Assembly: GCA_021777755.1 (NCBI GenBank)
Contig: JAJYDE010000005.1
Coordinates: 42,146 to 106,145, forward strand
DNA length: 64,000 bases
Direction of reading: 5' to 3'
Source: Deltaproteobacteria bacterium
GTDB taxonomy: Bacteria > Desulfobacterota > Syntrophobacteria > Syntrophobacterales > Syntrophobacteraceae
A program made the position numbers and the translations under genes. Positions 8,351 to 17,852 of the stretch are shown in pieces; the stretch's first letter is position 1, and each line of letters begins with the position of its first letter. A model generated the notes under the pieces. The model was not told the DNA's origin. It saw nothing but the letters and a program-made list of their open reading frames with translations, and searched no databases.

Positions 8351-9388
8351 ATGGAGACAAATATTTTGCTTTTCGGGGAAATGGAGGCGAACCGCCTTTG
8401 CCCCTCGGCTCTGGACCTTCTGGGGTTTGCAAATTCAGTTCACACGGGACGAGTCGGAAAAATCATCATGGCGCTCCCCACGGCGGGGCCAACTATGAAA
8501 GAAACGGTCGAGGATATGGCGGAGCTGATTTCAGGGGCAAGCTTGCATCCGGTCGATCTGGTCATTTTGGAAAACCCGGCCTTTGAACATCCCCACCCGC
8601 CTCTTCTAGGTGTTGCGCTTAAGTCCCTGGCCCTGGAGAACAAGGCGGAAATGATATGTTTACCCCATTCCATGCTCTACTGCCAGGTGGCGGCTACCGT
8701 TGCCACCGGCCTTGGTGCGACAGTCGTAACGGGTGTGGAGCGTTTGGGGCGGGAGGGCGAGCAGATCACCTTCGAACGATCCCTGATGAACGGAAAATGG
8801 AAGGCGACGGTCAGTCCCCGAAGTGCCCGCCAGGTCGTCACGTTAAATTCGGGCGCCTTTGCCAAAGATGTCCCGGAAAGGAAACGGGGCGCCAAGGTAA
8901 CTGTCATGAAGCGGGACTTTCTCAAAACGGACCGTGGTTACCCGCACTTGGGGATGCGCTGGCCGGAGTCCGGAACTTGCGCCCTGGAAAAGGCCGATGC
9001 GATCGTGGCCGCCGGCAGGGGGATGACCGCCACCCCGCAGGGGCTCGATCTGGTTCGCCGGGCGGTGGGTATTTTTAAAAATGCGGCCCTGGGGAGTTCC
9101 AGGCCTCTTTGCGATGCGCAAATGTTGCCCTTTGCCTGCCAAATCGGAGAAACGGGCCGCCGGGTTGCTCCCGGGCTCTATCTTGCCTGCGGCATTTCCG
9201 GCGCCCCGCAGCATCTTGCCGGAATGAACGGTTCTCGATGCGTCGTTGCGGTCAACACCGACCCGGAGGCGCCCATTTTCAACCGCGCCGATTACGGCGT
9301 TATCGCCGATGCGGGACAGTTTTTGGCGCTGCTCGTAAAAAAATACGATGAACGGATGGAACGCGGCAGGCAGATAAAAGACATCTAA
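8351..9388 (+). CDS. etfA: Electron transfer flavoprotein, alpha subunit
   Basis: EtfA (345 residues) binds the FAD that takes electrons from the acyl-CoA dehydrogenase. The C-terminal FAD domain is clear: '[20 protein letters not shown]' then '[20 protein letters not shown]'. The N-terminal '[20 protein letters not shown]' fits the alpha/beta domain. No ferredoxin-like [4Fe-4S] N-terminal extension is present, so it is an ordinary rather than a ferredoxin-fused EtfA. Ribosome site 'gaagga' precedes the ATG. Transcribed with etfB. Confidence 0.95.
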   Translation: METNILLFGEMEANRLCPSALDLLGFANSVHTGRVGKIIMALPTAGPTMKETVEDMAELISGASLHPVDLVILENPAFEHPHPPLLGVALKSLALENKAEMICLPHSMLYCQVAATVATGLGATVVTGVERLGREGEQITFERSLMNGKWKATVSPRSARQVVTLNSGAFAKDVPERKRGAKVTVMKRDFLKTDRGYPHLGMRWPESGTCALEKADAIVAAGRGMTATPQGLDLVRRAVGIFKNAALGSSRPLCDAQMLPFACQIGETGRRVAPGLYLACGISGAPQHLAGMNGSRCVVAVNTDPEAPIFNRADYGVIADAGQFLALLVKKYDERMERGRQIKDI

Positions 9389-9699
9389 AATCCGTGATTT
9401 CCGAAGGAACTTCCAAAAGAGACCAGGCCCGGGGCAGAGCCGAACTCTTTTCCCTGTTTCGAGTCGAGTTGGTCCGACTGCCGTTCTTTGGCCGTTATCC
9501 GAATCGCTTCGAGGACTGTCAATCACAACCGGTGCAGGGTGAAAAACAAGCCTGGATACCCGCAAAGCCGGAACAGTACTCGATTGTCCACCCCAATTTA
9601 CACATTTCCCCCACCTGAAAAGAAGGAGTTCTCCAGTGATAATGGGCTTACATCCCAGTCAATCACGACCGGATTTCTCGGTTTAAAAGGAGAGTCGAT
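9389..9699. other. Intergenic region before the first sensor kinase
   Basis: About 310 bases without a supported gene. Near the end, 'aaggag' precedes a 16-codon ORF (GTG at 9635, stop just before the kinase's own ribosome site) that could be a leader peptide, but nothing else supports it. No clear promoter or terminator was recognised. Confidence 0.3.
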
Positions 9700-11562
9700 A
9701 TGACTTCTTGGGGATTTTTTTCACCTGCCGGCCAGCAGCCTGTTCGGAGTCCGAGAAGCTACAGGCGCCCGGGGGGCGTACTCGCAGCCTTGATGGCCGC
9801 TGATCGGGATAAGGATTACCTGTTGGTGAAGAAGGCCTTCGCGGCGAGTCCGATCCGTGTGGATCTGCACCGGGTATTCGACGGGGCCGAAGCCATGGAC
9901 TACCTTTTGGGGAAGGGCAAATTTGAGGTCTCGGAAAGCTTTCCCCGTCCCGATCTCATCCTGCTCAACCTGATTATGCCGCGAAAGGGCGGTCTGGAGA
10001 CGCTACGCCTGATCAAGGGGACAGCAGACCTGCACACAATACCGGTCGTGTTGCTCGTCTCGTCCGAACTTCAGCTCCACGAGGCTTCCGGGCTCAGGCT
10101 TGGGGCTGATTCCTTCATTGTAAAGCCCCAGAGTTTCGATGAACTCGTGAAGATTTTGGGTGATCTTCATCAACACTATTTCGCCATCGTGCGGTTGCCC
10201 GAACCAGGGAAAATCCCGAAATTGCGCCTTGCGCGAAAACAGAAAGTATCCCCGCCGCGATGTGGTTCCTGCGAACCCGAACCGATGGATGGCGAGTGCC
10301 TCAGGCACAATGGTTCATTTGACGGAAGGCCGGAGGAACTCAAACGAGCCCGGAGGGCATGGCGGTTGAATGAATCGCGGCTGGATTCTCTTCTGGCCCT
10401 TGGCCGGATGAGCGGGACCTCGGCGGGCAAGGCGGTCGATTTTGTGCTCGAAGAGCAGGTGAGGCTTACCGGAAGCGAGGCGGGCTGGCTTGGTTTTGTA
10501 AGTGAAGACCAAACCCGTATTACTTTCCACCAACGGGTGGGAGGAAGAAGGGAGCAAAAGGGGGCTGGAGACCAAGGAGTGCATTTTCCCGTGCAATCGG
10601 GGGGGATCCTGGCCGATGCGCTCAAGGAGCGAAAAACACTTGTGGTAAACGACCGCTCGGCAGTCGAGTCGGAGAAGTTGGCATTTCCGGGCGACGGTTT
10701 TGTCTGCCGCCGTCTGCTCGTGACCCCTGTCTTTGAGGCCGACAGGGTAAGAGCTGTGGCGGTGGTTGCAAACAAGCGGGAAAATTACGATTCGAGCGAT
10801 GTAAAATATCATACTTTGCTGCTCGAAAATTTGCGGAAAATAATCGAGCGGGAGGAGGTGCGAAAAAGGCTCTCTCACATGGAGAGCCTCGCCGCAATGG
10901 GCAGTTCCGTATCGTGCTTGGCCCACGATATGAAGACGCCGCTTACGGCCATTGGAGGATTTGCCGGTCTTGTGCACAAAAGGATGGAGGGGGCCAATCC
11001 GGACCGAAGTAAACTCAAAATCGTTATCCACGAAACCCGACGACTTGAAGCCATGCTCGAAAACATTCTCGATTTTTCACGCCCCATACATTTTGAAAAA
11101 TCATTTATGGAAATGGACGAGGTGGTCAGGGGGAGTATCCATTTGCTCGATATGGAGGCAAAAAAACGTGATCTGAGTCTTCGGATTGTTATAGACCCGA
11201 GTCTTCCAAGGGCTCTTATCGATCCGTTTCGCATAGAGCGGGCGCTTCTGAATCTTGCGATCAATGCCATGCACTCATCGCCCCGGGGCGAGACGGTGAT
11301 AATCCACGTCCACGCAAGGCGGGCAGAACTCCTTTTGGATGTCATCGACCACGGCGCCGGAATAGACCCCGAAAAAAGAAAAGATATTTTCACTCCCTTT
11401 TTTACCACCAAGAAAAATGGAACCGGCCTGGGGCTTCCCATCGTTAAAAAGATCGTCGAAGCGCACAATGGCTGGATCAGCATAAGGGATAATCCGGATG
11501 GAGGGCTCACTTTCAGGGTGGGACTCCCGGACTGTTTGGAACAGAGCGAGGCTGAGGTTTGA
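9700..11562 (+). CDS. Hybrid sensor histidine kinase: degenerate receiver - GAF - HisKA - HATPase
   Basis: This 620-residue cytoplasmic kinase begins with an Rcp1-like receiver domain (about 27-155), then a GAF domain (about 230-385), a HisKA dimerisation domain with the H-box 'AHDMKTPLTAIGGF' (His409), and an ATPase domain with N-box 'LLNLAINAMHSS', G1 'DHGAGIDPEKR' and 'GTGLGLPIVKKIV'. In the receiver the expected phosphoacceptor Asp is Asn90 ('PDLILLNLIMPRKGG'), while the acidic pair in 'AADRDKD' and the Lys in 'IVKPQSF' remain. The receiver therefore probably cannot be phosphorylated normally. A ribosome site ('aaaggagag') supports the ATG. It converges with the next kinase gene. The signal and partner are unknown. 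Confidence 0.92.
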   Translation: MTSWGFFSPAGQQPVRSPRSYRRPGGVLAALMAADRDKDYLLVKKAFAASPIRVDLHRVFDGAEAMDYLLGKGKFEVSESFPRPDLILLNLIMPRKGGLETLRLIKGTADLHTIPVVLLVSSELQLHEASGLRLGADSFIVKPQSFDELVKILGDLHQHYFAIVRLPEPGKIPKLRLARKQKVSPPRCGSCEPEPMDGECLRHNGSFDGRPEELKRARRAWRLNESRLDSLLALGRMSGTSAGKAVDFVLEEQVRLTGSEAGWLGFVSEDQTRITFHQRVGGRREQKGAGDQGVHFPVQSGGILADALKERKTLVVNDRSAVESEKLAFPGDGFVCRRLLVTPVFEADRVRAVAVVANKRENYDSSDVKYHTLLLENLRKIIEREEVRKRLSHMESLAAMGSSVSCLAHDMKTPLTAIGGFAGLVHKRMEGANPDRSKLKIVIHETRRLEAMLENILDFSRPIHFEKSFMEMDEVVRGSIHLLDMEAKKRDLSLRIVIDPSLPRALIDPFRIERALLNLAINAMHSSPRGETVIIHVHARRAELLLDVIDHGAGIDPEKRKDIFTPFFTTKKNGTGLGLPIVKKIVEAHNGWISIRDNPDGGLTFRVGLPDCLEQSEAEV

Positions 11563-11611
11563 CAGGCCTTCCGGAATTGAACAACAGTTGCGGTTGTTGA
11601 CGTTTGCTCTT

Positions 11612-14224
11612 CTAATTCTGCCCGGAAAAAACCTCCCCGGGGATTTGGACAGGCCAAAGGGCTCTTACCCTGGCACCCTCACCCGGCGCCGATTCCATGA
11701 AGAATTTTCCTCCCGATATCTCGGCCCTTTCCTTCATGCCCAAGAGCCCCAGGCTTTTGGCCGAAGCTGTTTTTAAAACATAGTCAAGCTCCATGCCTTT
11801 CCCGTCGTCGCTGATTTCGAGCTCGATTTTTCCGGCCCCCTCGGTGATGCGAGCATCTATCCATTCCGCGCCGCTGTGTTTGCAGGAGTTATTGAGCGCT
11901 TCCTGGGCAATCCTGAACATGGCGATCTTCAAGCCCTCGGGGATATCCTCCTCCCTTACCCCCATCTCCAACTCGATATGGATTTTGGTATAAACCCCCA
12001 TAAGCTGACGCCGATACCATTCAAGGGCCGCCAGAAATCCGTTGTCGGCAAGGACCGCGGGTTTTAACCCCATGTAGATCGTTCGGGTTTCATCGATGGA
12101 ACGCTGCAGGATTGGAACGAACTGGTCGAGCAGATTCGCCGCCTCTTCGGCTTTTCCATTTCGAACGAGACTTGAAATGTGCTCGATGCGAAATTTCAGG
12201 GCGGCCAGGGTCTGCCCGATGCTGTCGTGGAGTTCCGAAGCAAGCCTTTTGCTCTCGTTTTCCTGGACTTCGATCAGCTTGGAAGGCACAAGGCGCAGTT
12301 GTTCGTTGGCCGCTTCGAGGGAGGCTGTCCGCTCTATGACGCGTCTTTCGAGTTCAACCTCCATCTGTTTATGTTCTGTGATGTCCTGGGCCAGAATGGC
12401 AATATCGCCGCTTCCGGCCATGCGGACCACGGCAACTCGAAACCAGGTGGGTTTCAAGAGATGTTTGCCGTCGAAAAAGTCTTCCAGTACGCAGGTTGCA
12501 CCGGTTCGGACCACTTGCAGGTATGCTGCGAAAAATGACGACTCCCGGTGGTGGGGAAAAACCTCGAGCACTCTTCGCCCCACGACTTCTTTCGGCTCGG
12601 CGCCCCGCATCCGGGCTATCGCCGGATTTTCATAGATCCAGGTGAAATCGACCACGTCGCCGGCCTCGTCACGAACTGGCCTAAGGATGGTAAAGCCGTC
12701 GGGGGAAAGCTCCTGGGCCACCCGGAAGCGTTCTTCGCTCTCACGGAGGGCGTCCTCGGCCAGTTTGCGCTGGGTTATGTCGCTCGCCGCCCCGAACCAT
12801 TCGAAAATGTTGCCGTTTTCGTCCAGGAGCGGAATCGCTCTGGCAAACCTCCAGCCGTAGCCGCCGTCCGGGTTTCGAAACCGATACTCATGCTCGAAGG
12901 TGCTCCTGTTTCGGACGGCTTCCCTGATTTTTGCCGACATGGCCGTCCGATCGTCCGGGTGGATGCAGTTTTGGAGCCAATTTTCGTTAGGGTCGCCCTC
13001 GGCGTCCCGGCCGAAGAGGCGGTGGAGTGCTTCCCAGTTTGGCGCTATCTGATAAATGGCGTCCGAACTGGCCTGCGCCAGCGCGCGGAACCGCTCTTCG
13101 CTCCTCTTTAGCTCCCCGACCATTTGAGCTCGTTCGACAATAGTGGCGGTCTGGCGGGCCAGAATGCCCAGCAGTCGCAGCGTGCGTCCGTCCAGCCGTT
13201 TTTTTGCCCTGTAATAGGTGGAGAACACTCCGATCAGCGTTGCCGTCCGACTCACCAGCGGGGTGCATTGAACAGTTCGGATTCCGGCTTTGCGCATCAG
13301 TTCAAGGGCGGGGGTGCCGGCAAGCATGCGGCTTTCCTCAACCCCTTGGACGATTGTGCGTTTATTGCGGTTTAGTACCGCGCAGCAAGCCCCACGACCT
13401 TTGCAGACCTTGTTCCAGCAATCTGCCCACCATGACGGGAACCCTTGCTGGGAAACAACTCGAAGGTTGGAGCTTCGGCTATCGAGGAGTTGAACGGCGC
13501 CGAAATCAGCCCCTGAAATGGCCACCGCGGCTTCGACGATTTCGTCGAGGACCGGCTCGACGGCACCCTCTTTTGCAAACAGGGAACCGATCTTTTGCAG
13601 TCGCTTCATGGCCTCCAACTCGACCCGCAGGTGATTTTTCAACCCCAGCAGTTTTCCCTCCGCCCGTTTGCGCTCGGTGATATCTACAAAAACCAGCCGC
13701 CATCCGGTCAACTTGCGTTCTGGGTCAAATGCGGCCGCCAGCTCCAACTGAATAAACGATCGAGCTTCATCCTTTCCGACGGTTCTAAGCGTGCAGGTTC
13801 CTTTCCCGTCATCGCCTCTGGCAACACGTCTCATAAGATCGCGGAATTTTTCTCGATCATCGGCGTGGATGAACTGGCTGAATTGAATATTCGAGGGCAG
13901 AGGGGAAAGGATACCCAGTTTTTGCCGCGCGGCAATATTTGCCCGGCTGATAAAACCCTCGGGGCTAATATCGAGGCATCCCACCGGGGCATGCTGATAG
14001 AGATCGGCGTACCTTTTTCCGGATTGCTCCAAAGCGTCTCTGGCGGACCGAAGCTCCTCGTTTTGGAGTTCGAGTTTCACATGGTGGACTTCCAGTTCAT
14101 GGAGCAATCGGATGAGGTCGAATTCCAAAGGGTCCTGGCTGTCGCCATCGCGGCTTTTGAGGGCTTTCTCGGCCCTGCGGCGAAGCTCATCTAACCTGTC
14201 TTTCCAGATATGGGATCGGGCCAT
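11612..14224 (-). CDS. PAS/GAF sensor histidine kinase, NarX/LuxR-partner type (HisKA_3)
   Basis: This is a large soluble kinase of 870 residues with no transmembrane segment. An N-terminal coiled coil ('RLDELRRRAEKALKSRDG') is followed by PAS, GAF (with 'VCKGRGACCAVLNRNKRTIV'), two further PAS domains ('FEHEYRFRNPDGGYGWRFAR' is the PAC motif), a coiled linker, and the HisKA_3 H-box 'RLASELHDSIGQTLAALKF'. The HATPase shows 'QEALNNSCKHSGAEWI' and 'SLGLLGMKERAEISGG'. HisKA_3 kinases usually pair with NarL/LuxR regulators, but none is encoded nearby. The ATG at 14224 is preferred over 14293 because of the site 'aaggagcag'. Confidence 0.92.
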   Translation of the reverse strand: MARSHIWKDRLDELRRRAEKALKSRDGDSQDPLEFDLIRLLHELEVHHVKLELQNEELRSARDALEQSGKRYADLYQHAPVGCLDISPEGFISRANIAARQKLGILSPLPSNIQFSQFIHADDREKFRDLMRRVARGDDGKGTCTLRTVGKDEARSFIQLELAAAFDPERKLTGWRLVFVDITERKRAEGKLLGLKNHLRVELEAMKRLQKIGSLFAKEGAVEPVLDEIVEAAVAISGADFGAVQLLDSRSSNLRVVSQQGFPSWWADCWNKVCKGRGACCAVLNRNKRTIVQGVEESRMLAGTPALELMRKAGIRTVQCTPLVSRTATLIGVFSTYYRAKKRLDGRTLRLLGILARQTATIVERAQMVGELKRSEERFRALAQASSDAIYQIAPNWEALHRLFGRDAEGDPNENWLQNCIHPDDRTAMSAKIREAVRNRSTFEHEYRFRNPDGGYGWRFARAIPLLDENGNIFEWFGAASDITQRKLAEDALRESEERFRVAQELSPDGFTILRPVRDEAGDVVDFTWIYENPAIARMRGAEPKEVVGRRVLEVFPHHRESSFFAAYLQVVRTGATCVLEDFFDGKHLLKPTWFRVAVVRMAGSGDIAILAQDITEHKQMEVELERRVIERTASLEAANEQLRLVPSKLIEVQENESKRLASELHDSIGQTLAALKFRIEHISSLVRNGKAEEAANLLDQFVPILQRSIDETRTIYMGLKPAVLADNGFLAALEWYRRQLMGVYTKIHIELEMGVREEDIPEGLKIAMFRIAQEALNNSCKHSGAEWIDARITEGAGKIELEISDDGKGMELDYVLKTASAKSLGLLGMKERAEISGGKFFMESAPGEGARVRALWPVQIPGEVFSGQN

Positions 14225-14503
14225 TCCGCTGCTCCTTGCCCGTTTTCGGGTGTTCGGGGGAGGTCGTGTGCTGTTTGGACGGCGAACTGACATCTATATA
14301 TTTTATTCGATCAAGGAGAGAAATCAAAGGGGGGCAGGAGGCGCAACATTGTTCCACTGCTAAAAAAAGCCCAAGAGTTTTCATATGTTGGCCGACCGCT
14401 ACTCATCGATCATCATGGGGTTCATTGATCTCCATCCAACAGGCATTGGTCCGCATGAGCTCGGGTTCTATCAAAGTGTTCACCAAAATGGAGCAGTTCG
14501 TCT

Positions 14504-16096
14504 CTAGAACTTTTTTTCCGCAAGGGTGAAAAAAAAGGTCGTCCCGCGCCCGGGCTGAGAAGCGAGCCAAATCTTTCCTCCATGATATTCGATTATCCGC
14601 TTTACTATCGCAAGCCCCACGCCCGTTCCTTCCTGACTTTTCGACGATGGAAGACGTTCGAATACTCGGAAGATTTTTTCAAAAAACATCTCCTCGATTC
14701 CCATTCCGTTATCACGGACGAAAAACACCCATTGATCGTCCTTCTTTTCGGCCCCTATATCGATGCATGGGGCAGGGTTATCCTCACCCATGTACTTGAT
14801 CGCATTATTGAGTAGATTGTAGATCGCCTGGATCATTAGACTCTTTTCACAGCGGAGCGCAGGAAGATTTTCCCCGATATTGATCCTGATAGAGCGACTT
14901 TCAAGGTTGGGCCGAAGCGTTTCGAGCGCCTCCCGGACAATATCGGCGAAAGGAAGTGTGATCATCGAGCCGGGCCGTCGCCCGATTCGTGAAAGCTCGA
15001 GCAAATCATCGATGAGGGCTTCCATTTTTCGACCCGCCCCGCTCATGTAGTCCAGGTAGCTTTCGGCTTCTTCGGAAATGGAGGCGCCGAAGTCTTCCCG
15101 CAGCGCCCCGATGAACCCGCCGATGGTGACGATGGGGGTCTTTAGATCATGAGAAATGGTATAAACAAAGGATTCGAGTTCGGTGTTTTTGGCCGAAAGC
15201 TCGCCGACCAATTCTTCCAGCTCCTTTTCCTTCGCCTGCAAGACAGCCTCGATGCGCTTTCGCCGGGCAATTTCTTCGTGGGCCAGATCCCTTGACCTCC
15301 TGTAGGCGTCCATCCTCAGCAGCAGTTGATAAAAGAGCAGGGAAAGGGCGGCCGAAAGAGTGGTTCCAAAAAACAGGAACAGCAGTGCGTGAGGGGGGCT
15401 GGCGGTATAGAAGCCGCGAGCGGGCGCCATCGTAAGGCGCCATCTCCTCTCGCCCATGGGGATTTCGCGTATTGAGACAAGACCTTTTGCGGCAAGGTTT
15501 TGCGTGCCATACTGAAAGATCGTGCGCCCATGGTCTTTGATATTGACCACAAAGTCACTGATAAATTTACCGGGCATGGCGAAGTTGACCAGATCGGCCA
15601 CCTTGAACTCGCCGCACAGGTAGCCCTGAAGTCTTCCCCGCACCATCAGCGCAATAACGATGCAAAAGCCCTCGGTGCCCGAGGAAAGATCGAAACAGGG
15701 CGAGACCTCTTGGCCGGGAATCCATTGGAGCTTTTTGCCCAGCCTGCCGGCTTGCTCTTTTTTCGGATACACGTAGCCAATGAGGCCTTCGGGGTCGGCC
15801 CAGTATATGCCGGAAAAGCCGGGGAAATCGTTAAAAATGATCCTTGCAAATGAAAGAAAGCGGGCGCGGCCGAAATCATGGTTTTCGTCTTCCACCCACC
15901 TGGAGGCCAGCATTTCCAGGGTTGATTTGCGGCTTTCCATGATTGCACCGATACGGATTCCGGCTATCTGCGCCGAGCTTTCCACATGCCGGAAAACCAA
16001 CTGGCGCAGATGTTGGACTTCCACTCTCCACAGAACAACCGTAATGGAGGCGAAAAGGACAAATATTATTATCGAGGCTGATTTTCTCGATCTCAA
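14504..16096 (-). CDS. Membrane sensor histidine kinase with periplasmic CHASE-like domain
   Basis: The 530-residue protein has an N-terminal membrane helix ('SIIIFVLFASITVVLW'), a periplasmic domain of about 190 residues containing 'GFSGIYWADPEGLIGYVYP' as in CHASE-type sensors, and a second helix ('ALLFLFFGTTLSAALSLLFY'). A coiled coil and the H-box 'FVYTISHDLKTPIVTIGGF' follow, with ATPase motifs 'NLLNNAIKYMGED', 'VRDNGMGIEEMFFEKIF' and 'GTGVGLAIVKRII'. It is probably a phytochrome-like-type HisKA kinase. No receiver domain is fused. It lies between two other kinase genes on the same strand. Confidence 0.9.
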   Translation of the reverse strand: MRSRKSASIIIFVLFASITVVLWRVEVQHLRQLVFRHVESSAQIAGIRIGAIMESRKSTLEMLASRWVEDENHDFGRARFLSFARIIFNDFPGFSGIYWADPEGLIGYVYPKKEQAGRLGKKLQWIPGQEVSPCFDLSSGTEGFCIVIALMVRGRLQGYLCGEFKVADLVNFAMPGKFISDFVVNIKDHGRTIFQYGTQNLAAKGLVSIREIPMGERRWRLTMAPARGFYTASPPHALLFLFFGTTLSAALSLLFYQLLLRMDAYRRSRDLAHEEIARRKRIEAVLQAKEKELEELVGELSAKNTELESFVYTISHDLKTPIVTIGGFIGALREDFGASISEEAESYLDYMSGAGRKMEALIDDLLELSRIGRRPGSMITLPFADIVREALETLRPNLESRSIRINIGENLPALRCEKSLMIQAIYNLLNNAIKYMGEDNPAPCIDIGAEKKDDQWVFFVRDNGMGIEEMFFEKIFRVFERLPSSKSQEGTGVGLAIVKRIIEYHGGKIWLASQPGRGTTFFFTLAEKKF

Positions 16097-16118
16097 AGCC
16101 CTTCCTTCGAGGTTCGCA

Positions 16119-17852
16119 TCACAGCGCCCTGGCGATTGTGATTCGGAATACCACTCCCTTGCCGTGGCCGGACTCGACTTCGACTTTCCCGCCGTGCCTC
16201 TCGGCGATTTCCCTGACTATATTCAGTCCCAGGCCGGTTCCGGGAATGGGCGCCGAACTTTCGGCGCGGTGGAAAGCGCGGAAGATCGAAGCACAGTCCT
16301 CCTTCTTCATGGCCGCCCCGTCATTGCTCACCAGGATGGTGCAGAAGCCGGGAGTTTGCTCGCAGCCGATCTTTATTTCACTCAATGCGTTTCCGCCGTA
16401 CTTTAGAGCATTGTCCACAAGATTGGTAAACAACCTGGTCATGGCCAGCCGGTCGGCCACGATTTCCACATCGGTTTGCGACTGGATCCAGCGAATACTT
16501 CGAGCCCTCAGCCGATCGGAAAATTCTTCCCGCACCGTGTGGATAAGATCGTCAAGCAGCACAGGTTCGACATTTAGCGGGGCCTGTTTGGCGGCTATGT
16601 AATCGTTTATCTCGCCGATAAGCCCCGAACAGTATTCGGATGCTTTCATGATCTGTTGGCAATATTTTCTGCCCCTCTCATCGACTCTGTCGCCATACTG
16701 CTTTTTAAACAGCCTGGTCAGGCCGTAGATGGCGACGGTTGGACTCTTCAGGTCGTGCATGACTGAATAGGCAAAGAGTTTGAGATCTTCGGTGCTTTTG
16801 GCCAGGGCTTGCTGGGCGCGAATGCGCTCTTCGATTTCCTGGCGCAGCTTGTCGTTTGCAAGGGCAAGTTCGGCGGTGCGCCGGCTGACGCGCGCTTCGA
16901 GCTGCTCCTGGGCGCTTCGCAAGTCCTCGACGGCCTTAAGGCGTCTGAGCGCGGCGCCAAGTTCCATGGCAGCCCGCTCCAGCACCTCGATCGAAGCCGG
17001 CGAGAACATATCCGGTTCCCCGTCGGCGATATAGGCCAGCCCAAGATTTAAATCGGCCAGCCTTACCGGAACCAGAGCGACCGATTCGTATTCTGCCAGG
17101 CGACACACCGCGGCCCGGAGCATTCCTTTTGGCGCCCGCACATCTTCGGTGGGCGATGAGGAGCCGCGGTTGGCATAAAGCGAACCCGACCGGGTGGAGA
17201 CGATGGAGCAAAAGCGCTCATCCTCCGTGTTGATTCCCGTAAGAAACTGCTCGCAGGGCGGTCGGCGGGTCGCAGGGACCAACGGCCCCCGTACAAGGAA
17301 CTCACAGCTTTCACAGAGGGTCGAACGGCCTTGCTCGAAAATCCGGACAGCGGCCACCGAGCAGCCCGTAAAACGTTTTACAAGGGCAGTGAAATTATCG
17401 ATCAACTCGGCGAGTTCCACGCTCCTGTTGGCGGCTTCCAAAAAACGGTAGGAAATCTCCAATGAATCTTGCAGCCTGCGTTCGCGCAGGACCTTATCGA
17501 TAGCGCCAGGCAGGAGTCTGAAAAATTCCGGAGTCTTTACCACATAATCGGCGGCCCCCGATTTCAGGGCCCTTACGGCCGTCGTTTCATCCCCCTGCCC
17601 CGTTATCATTATCACGGGAGCCAAGTTGTTTTTTCGCCGCAGCCTTTCGAGAAATTCCAGGCCGTTCAAGCCCGGCAGAAGATAGTCCGAGATTATCAGA
17701 TCGGGCTTCAGCCGCTCTATTGCCTCCAGGCAGGAGGAAGCTTCGGAAAAATGATCGATCACCGCGCACGGCAATTCCTTCAAAACAGCTCTTTTCATCA
17801 ACTGAAGATGGGCTTCTTCATCTTCGAGGATGACCAGATGTAATGTTTTCAT
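16119..17852 (-). CDS. Receiver - GAF - histidine kinase hybrid
   Basis: This 577-residue protein opens with a complete receiver domain: acidic pair in 'VILEDEEAH', phosphoacceptor Asp in 'PDLIISDYLLPGLNGLEFL' and Lys in 'YVVKTP'. A GAF-like region with several cysteines ('FTGCSVAAVRIFEQGRSTLC') follows, then a coiled coil, the H-box 'AYSVMHDLKSPTVAIYGL' and ATPase motifs 'NLVDNALKYGGN' and 'GTGLGLNIVREIA'. The ATG at 17852 with 'aggagat' upstream is preferred over the tracked 17891. An N-terminal receiver suggests that it is itself a target in a phosphorelay, possibly of one of the neighbouring kinases. It lies 22 bp upstream of the membrane kinase gene, in the same direction. Confidence 0.92.
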   Translation of the reverse strand: MKTLHLVILEDEEAHLQLMKRAVLKELPCAVIDHFSEASSCLEAIERLKPDLIISDYLLPGLNGLEFLERLRRKNNLAPVIMITGQGDETTAVRALKSGAADYVVKTPEFFRLLPGAIDKVLRERRLQDSLEISYRFLEAANRSVELAELIDNFTALVKRFTGCSVAAVRIFEQGRSTLCESCEFLVRGPLVPATRRPPCEQFLTGINTEDERFCSIVSTRSGSLYANRGSSSPTEDVRAPKGMLRAAVCRLAEYESVALVPVRLADLNLGLAYIADGEPDMFSPASIEVLERAAMELGAALRRLKAVEDLRSAQEQLEARVSRRTAELALANDKLRQEIEERIRAQQALAKSTEDLKLFAYSVMHDLKSPTVAIYGLTRLFKKQYGDRVDERGRKYCQQIMKASEYCSGLIGEINDYIAAKQAPLNVEPVLLDDLIHTVREEFSDRLRARSIRWIQSQTDVEIVADRLAMTRLFTNLVDNALKYGGNALSEIKIGCEQTPGFCTILVSNDGAAMKKEDCASIFRAFHRAESSAPIPGTGLGLNIVREIAERHGGKVEVESGHGKGVVFRITIARAL

